In this document: positions 61,090 to 64,000 of the stretch, one piece after another | Position numbering within the stretch: position 1 is the first letter of the stretch | Layout: the number at the start of each line of letters is the position of its first letter | DNA from: an uncultured Myroides sp. | GTDB taxonomy: Bacteria; Bacteroidota; Bacteroidia; Flavobacteriales; Flavobacteriaceae | Reading direction: 5' to 3' | Length of the DNA: 64,000 bases | NCBI GenBank assembly: GCA_913777665.1 | Contig: CAJYTF010000046.1 | Location: 1-64,000 of the forward strand | The notes under the pieces: model-generated | The model's input: the letters and a program-made list of their open reading frames with translations, nothing else | Databases searched by the model: none | Told to the model about the DNA's origin: nothing | Position numbers and translations under genes: made by a program

Positions 61090-62100
61090 TTATTCTAACA
61101 CACTGTAATCACCTATACTTATGTTGGTAAACTTACCGTTAAAGCTTGCAAAATTACCAATCATTGCATTGTCTAAATCGGCATTTTTTACGGTGGCGTT
61201 GGTTTGTATCAAACTGTTTTTAATAGTAGCGTTTTCAACTTTAGAATTATCGCCCAAAGAAACATTCGGACCAACCGTTGCGTTTTTAAGAACTACATTT
61301 TCGCCAATATAACACGGCGGAATAATAGTTGAATTTTCTATAACAGCTGTTGATGCTAAAAGGTTTTCATTATCATTGTGCAAGAAGTTCAACATACGGT
61401 TATTGGTATCAACCGTTACGTTTTTGTTTCCGCAATCCATCCATTCATCAACTTTGCCCGGAACAAAACGCAAACCTTTCTGTTTCATGTTTTCCAAAGC
61501 ATCTGTTAACTGATATTCGCCGCCTTTTTCAATTTTATTATCTAAAAGATATTCTAATTCGCTTCGTAAATTTTCGGCAGATTTAAAGAAATAAATTCCA
61601 ATAATTGCTAAATCCGAAATAAATTCTGTCGGTTTTTCTACAAAATCAACAATCTCATTTTTATCGTTCAACTGAACTACTCCAAACGCCGATGGATCTT
61701 CCACAGCCTTTACCCAAATAACAGAATCGGCAGAAGCATCTAACGTAAAATCGGCACGGAACAACGTATCTGCATACGCAACCACGATTGGTCCTTGCAT
61801 ACTTTCTTTGGCACACAAAATAGCATGTGCTGTTCCCAATGCTTCGTTTTGGTAACAAATAGTTCCTTTAGCGCCTAACTTTTCTGCAATTGCAACTAAA
61901 TCTTTCTCTACTTTTTTACCAAAACTTTCGTGGATGATAAACGCAATTTCATCGATTGGTTGATTAATTACTTTGGCAATATCTTCTACCAATCGGTGAA
62001 CGATTGGCTTGCCTGCAATTGGAATTAATGGTTTTGGAGTTGTTAATGTATGTGGACGCAAGCGTGAACCACGACCTGCCATTGGTACGATTATTTTCAT
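61090..62100 (-). CDS. Sugar-phosphate nucleotidyltransferase (glucose-1-phosphate thymidylyltransferase type)
   Basis: A 336-residue enzyme. The nucleotide-binding N-terminus MKIIVPMAGRGSRLRPHTL and the TPKPLIPIAGKPIV loop mark the family that joins NTPs to sugar 1-phosphates. The C-terminal part has left-handed beta-helix-like hexad repeats (about 250-336). The exact sugar and base are not certain. It follows dut and the flippase in the same direction, consistent with a polysaccharide or lipopolysaccharide locus. Confidence 0.9.
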   Translation of the reverse strand: MKIIVPMAGRGSRLRPHTLTTPKPLIPIAGKPIVHRLVEDIAKVINQPIDEIAFIIHESFGKKVEKDLVAIAEKLGAKGTICYQNEALGTAHAILCAKESMQGPIVVAYADTLFRADFTLDASADSVIWVKAVEDPSAFGVVQLNDKNEIVDFVEKPTEFISDLAIIGIYFFKSAENLRSELEYLLDNKIEKGGEYQLTDALENMKQKGLRFVPGKVDEWMDCGNKNVTVDTNNRMLNFLHNDNENLLASTAVIENSTIIPPCYIGENVVLKNATVGPNVSLGDNSKVENATIKNSLIQTNATVKNADLDNAMIGNFASFNGKFTNISIGDYSVLE

Positions 62101-62116
62101 TTTCTTTTTTCTGATT

Positions 62117-62551
62117 TTATTTTACACCGGTGCTACCAAATCCGCCTGCACCGCGCTCTGTTGTTGATAATTCTTCTGTTTCTACCCATTCGGCACGTTC
62201 GTGCTTGGCAATGACCATTTGCGCAATGCGTTCGCCGTTTTCTACCACGAAGGTTTCTTTTGATAAATTGGCTAAAATAACACCGACTTCGCCACGGTAA
62301 TCAGCATCTACTGTACCAGGAGAATTTAAGCAGGTAATTCCTTTTTTTAATGCTAAACCACTACGCGGACGTACTTGTGCTTCGTAACCAATTGGCAATT
62401 CCATGAACAAACCTGTTGGTATCAATGCGCGATCCATAGGTTCGATAACTATTGGTTCTGTTAGGTTTGCACGCAAATCCATTCCTGCCGAAGCAATAGT
62501 TTCGTAGCTTGGCAAAGCGTGTTGTGATTTGTTGATAATATTTATTTTCAT
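62117..62551 (-). CDS. dut: Deoxyuridine 5'-triphosphate nucleotidohydrolase
   Basis: A 144-residue trimeric dUTPase that hydrolyses dUTP to dUMP, preventing uracil incorporation into DNA. The five conserved motifs are visible: [45 protein letters not shown] and the C-terminal [10 protein letters not shown]. It overlaps the end of the upstream flippase gene by 4 bp (ATGA). The pairing of dut with a polysaccharide flippase and a nucleotidyltransferase recurs in flavobacteria, as far as I recall. Confidence 0.96.
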   Translation of the reverse strand: MKINIINKSQHALPSYETIASAGMDLRANLTEPIVIEPMDRALIPTGLFMELPIGYEAQVRPRSGLALKKGITCLNSPGTVDADYRGEVGVILANLSKETFVVENGERIAQMVIAKHERAEWVETEELSTTERGAGGFGSTGVK

Positions 62552-64000
62552 TTTTTTAAAACAGATTTTAATATGCGTTGAATCATTACTTTTTCGTTGT
62601 AATAAATCAATGCTACGAATATAAGAATGAATGTTATTCCCACGAAATAATTCTCTCTGAAATTGTAAAAGTATCCAAAAGAAAACAAAACGGCTGTTCC
62701 TAAATAAAGTGCAATTGCTTTTTTATCATACGGAATTGGATACGATTTTTGTCCCAACACAAACGAAATAAGCATCATAATGGCGTAAGCTGCTAAAGTC
62801 GTGATGGCAGATCCTATTAAACCAATTTTTGGAATTAAGATATAATTCAACACAACTGTTACAATCGCCCCGAAAACCGAAATATATGCTCCAATTTTTG
62901 TCTTGTCCTGAATTTTGTACCAAACCGATAAATTGGTGTAAATGCCCAACATTAAGTTTGCTAAAATAATGTACGGAACAATTTCCATTGCAAACCAGTA
63001 TTCTTCTTTCGGTATATAAAATAGCTTTATTAAATCGGCAAAAACTACAATTACAATCATTGTAAAACTTCCAAAAATGATGAAATATTTGGTTATTGTA
63101 GCGTATTTTACCGGAGCATCGTCATTTTTTGCATAACTAAAAAAGAAAGGTTCAATTCCCAACGAATATGCCATTCGGAATAATACCATGAAAACACCTA
63201 TTTTATAGATCGCACCGTAACTTGCTAATCCTAAATCTACAAAACTTTCGGGTAGTAATTCTTCTAAAAACACTTTGTCAAATGTTTCATTAACAACGAA
63301 TGCCAAACCGCCAATCATTACTGGAAAACTGTATAGAACCATTTCTTTCCAAAGCTGTTTGTTGAATTTTAATTTTAACTTTAAATAGTATTTAGAAAGC
63401 AACAGAATTGTAACCAAACTGGCAATGATGTTCGATAAAAATAAATAGCCTACCTGAAAATCTGCTTGGTAATAATCTTGCAACCACGAGTTTTGATTGT
63501 TTTCTAAAGATTTAGGGATTACGTATAAGAATAGAACCGTTAAGTTTGTATTTACTAAAACATTTGTAATTTTTATAAAGCTGTATTTTATTGGTCGTTG
63601 TTCGGCTCGTAAAATAGCAAACGGAATTACCGCCAAGCTATCTAAAACTAAAATCCAGATTAAGTAGCTTACAACGGTAGGCGAAATTCCAAAATAAGTA
63701 TCAATATAACTTTTAAAAGTATAAACACCTATTAAAAATACAGCGCAAACAGCCATTAAAAACAAAATAGTGTTGTTTATAACCTCTTGTTTGTTTTCTT
63801 GTTTATTATAAAAGCGAAAAAAAGCCGTTTCCATACCAAACGAAAGCACCACGTTAAAAAACATCATCCACGAAAAAATCAATGTATAATCGGCATAAGC
63901 ATCTTTAGGCAACCAATCGATATGCAGTGGCGCCATAAAAAAACCAATCATTTTAGGAACAACCGTTGCTATTCCGTAGATTAAGGTGGTTTTAAACAGA
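62548..64000 (-). CDS. Polysaccharide flippase (Wzx-like), 5' truncated by window
   Basis: A membrane protein with at least 12 hydrophobic segments, fitting the MATE/Wzx-type polysaccharide transporter fold. It reads through to the window edge: upstream of the ATG at 63951 the same frame continues [16 protein letters not shown], the usual N-terminal segment of these flippases, so the true start lies outside the window. Flippases move undecaprenyl-linked sugar units across the inner membrane. Its 3' end overlaps dut by 4 bp, and a sugar nucleotidyltransferase follows. Confidence 0.88.
   Translation of the reverse strand, partial: LFKTTLIYGIATVVPKMIGFFMAPLHIDWLPKDAYADYTLIFSWMMFFNVVLSFGMETAFFRFYNKQENKQEVINNTILFLMAVCAVFLIGVYTFKSYIDTYFGISPTVVSYLIWILVLDSLAVIPFAILRAEQRPIKYSFIKITNVLVNTNLTVLFLYVIPKSLENNQNSWLQDYYQADFQVGYLFLSNIIASLVTILLLSKYYLKLKLKFNKQLWKEMVLYSFPVMIGGLAFVVNETFDKVFLEELLPESFVDLGLASYGAIYKIGVFMVLFRMAYSLGIEPFFFSYAKNDDAPVKYATITKYFIIFGSFTMIVIVVFADLIKLFYIPKEEYWFAMEIVPYIILANLMLGIYTNLSVWYKIQDKTKIGAYISVFGAIVTVVLNYILIPKIGLIGSAITTLAAYAIMMLISFVLGQKSYPIPYDKKAIALYLGTAVLFSFGYFYNFRENYFVGITFILIFVALIYYNEKVMIQRILKSVLKK

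Noticed and set aside
1-64000. tRNA or rRNA genes and prophage
   Set aside because: No cloverleaf, rRNA-like sequence, integrase or structural phage gene was seen on either strand.

Overview
The window looks like a chromosomal segment of a low-GC member of the Bacteroidota, most likely a flavobacterium (order Flavobacteriales; genus not decidable from sequence alone). The reasons are the gene content (PorP/SprF-like, type-B gliding CTD and PorE-like type IX secretion proteins, DUF4292, DUF3108, the ileS - DksA-like - lspA order, Bacteroidota-sized IleRS), the near absence of Shine-Dalgarno sequences, and repeated perfect matches to the Bacteroidota -7 promoter box TAnnTTTG a short distance before start codons.

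Layout. 1-7.1 kb: tail of type I asparaginase, an outer-membrane barrel protein, a lipoprotein, then ileS, a DksA-like protein, lspA, a Bax-inhibitor-1 protein and a small membrane protein, all forward. 7.2-9.5 kb: reverse genes for a DoxX-like protein, a basic lipoprotein, 5-formyl-THF cyclo-ligase and an AstE/AspA-type deacylase. 9.5-11.4 kb: uvrC. 11.4-13.6 kb: an AT-rich restriction-modification module (NgoPII-like endonuclease broken by a frameshift, intact C5 methyltransferase, HTH regulator with its own palindromic operator). 13.7-19.6 kb: a MacAB-TolC-like tripartite exporter (ATPase, two permeases, adaptor, outer-membrane factor). 19.7-21.9 kb: patatin/beta-barrel phospholipase.

22-32.2 kb: one long reverse-strand surface/secretion region. 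In transcription order it holds a disrupted NarL-type response regulator, a secreted protein with six and a half near-identical 66-residue repeats, an 867-residue adhesin-like protein, a type-B CTD protein, a PorP/SprF-like protein and a PorE-like OmpA protein; the last three are separated by only 11 bp. 32.3-34.8 kb: tyrosine catabolism (hmgA, hppD), then a candidate small RNA. 35.1-39.6 kb: a tightly coupled operon of a DUF3108 protein, tryptophan 2,3-dioxygenase, an M23 lipoprotein peptidase and pgi. 39.7-41.2 kb: a frameshifted CPBP protease and a 2'-5' RNA ligase-like protein. 41.3-45.1 kb: a three-gene biotin-dependent acyl-CoA carboxylase. 45.2-46.6 kb: a frameshifted retropepsin/PDZ protein and a 13-unit, 21-bp tandem repeat. 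46.8-50.5 kb: SlyD-like isomerase, VF530 protein, glycosyltransferase plus LpxH-like phosphoesterase, and an exported protein. 50.5-55.3 kb: sbcC and sbcD, separated by what looks like an inserted GIY-YIG cassette with inverted-repeat ends. 55.4-64 kb: reverse genes for a YchJ-like protein, two DUF2059-like exported proteins, an ALDH7 dehydrogenase, 3-hydroxyanthranilate dioxygenase, an EnvC-like protein, a DUF4292 lipoprotein, a sugar nucleotidyltransferase, dut and the truncated start of a polysaccharide flippase.

The most interesting signals are (i) the GIY-YIG cassette at 53.6-54.0 kb, whose two flanks are both found joined together in a gene-less 101-bp element at 47.3 kb, suggesting an autonomous/non-autonomous element pair; (ii) the candidate small RNA at 34.9 kb; (iii) the 21-bp repeat array; and (iv) four accessory genes with single-base frame disruptions while every housekeeping gene is intact.
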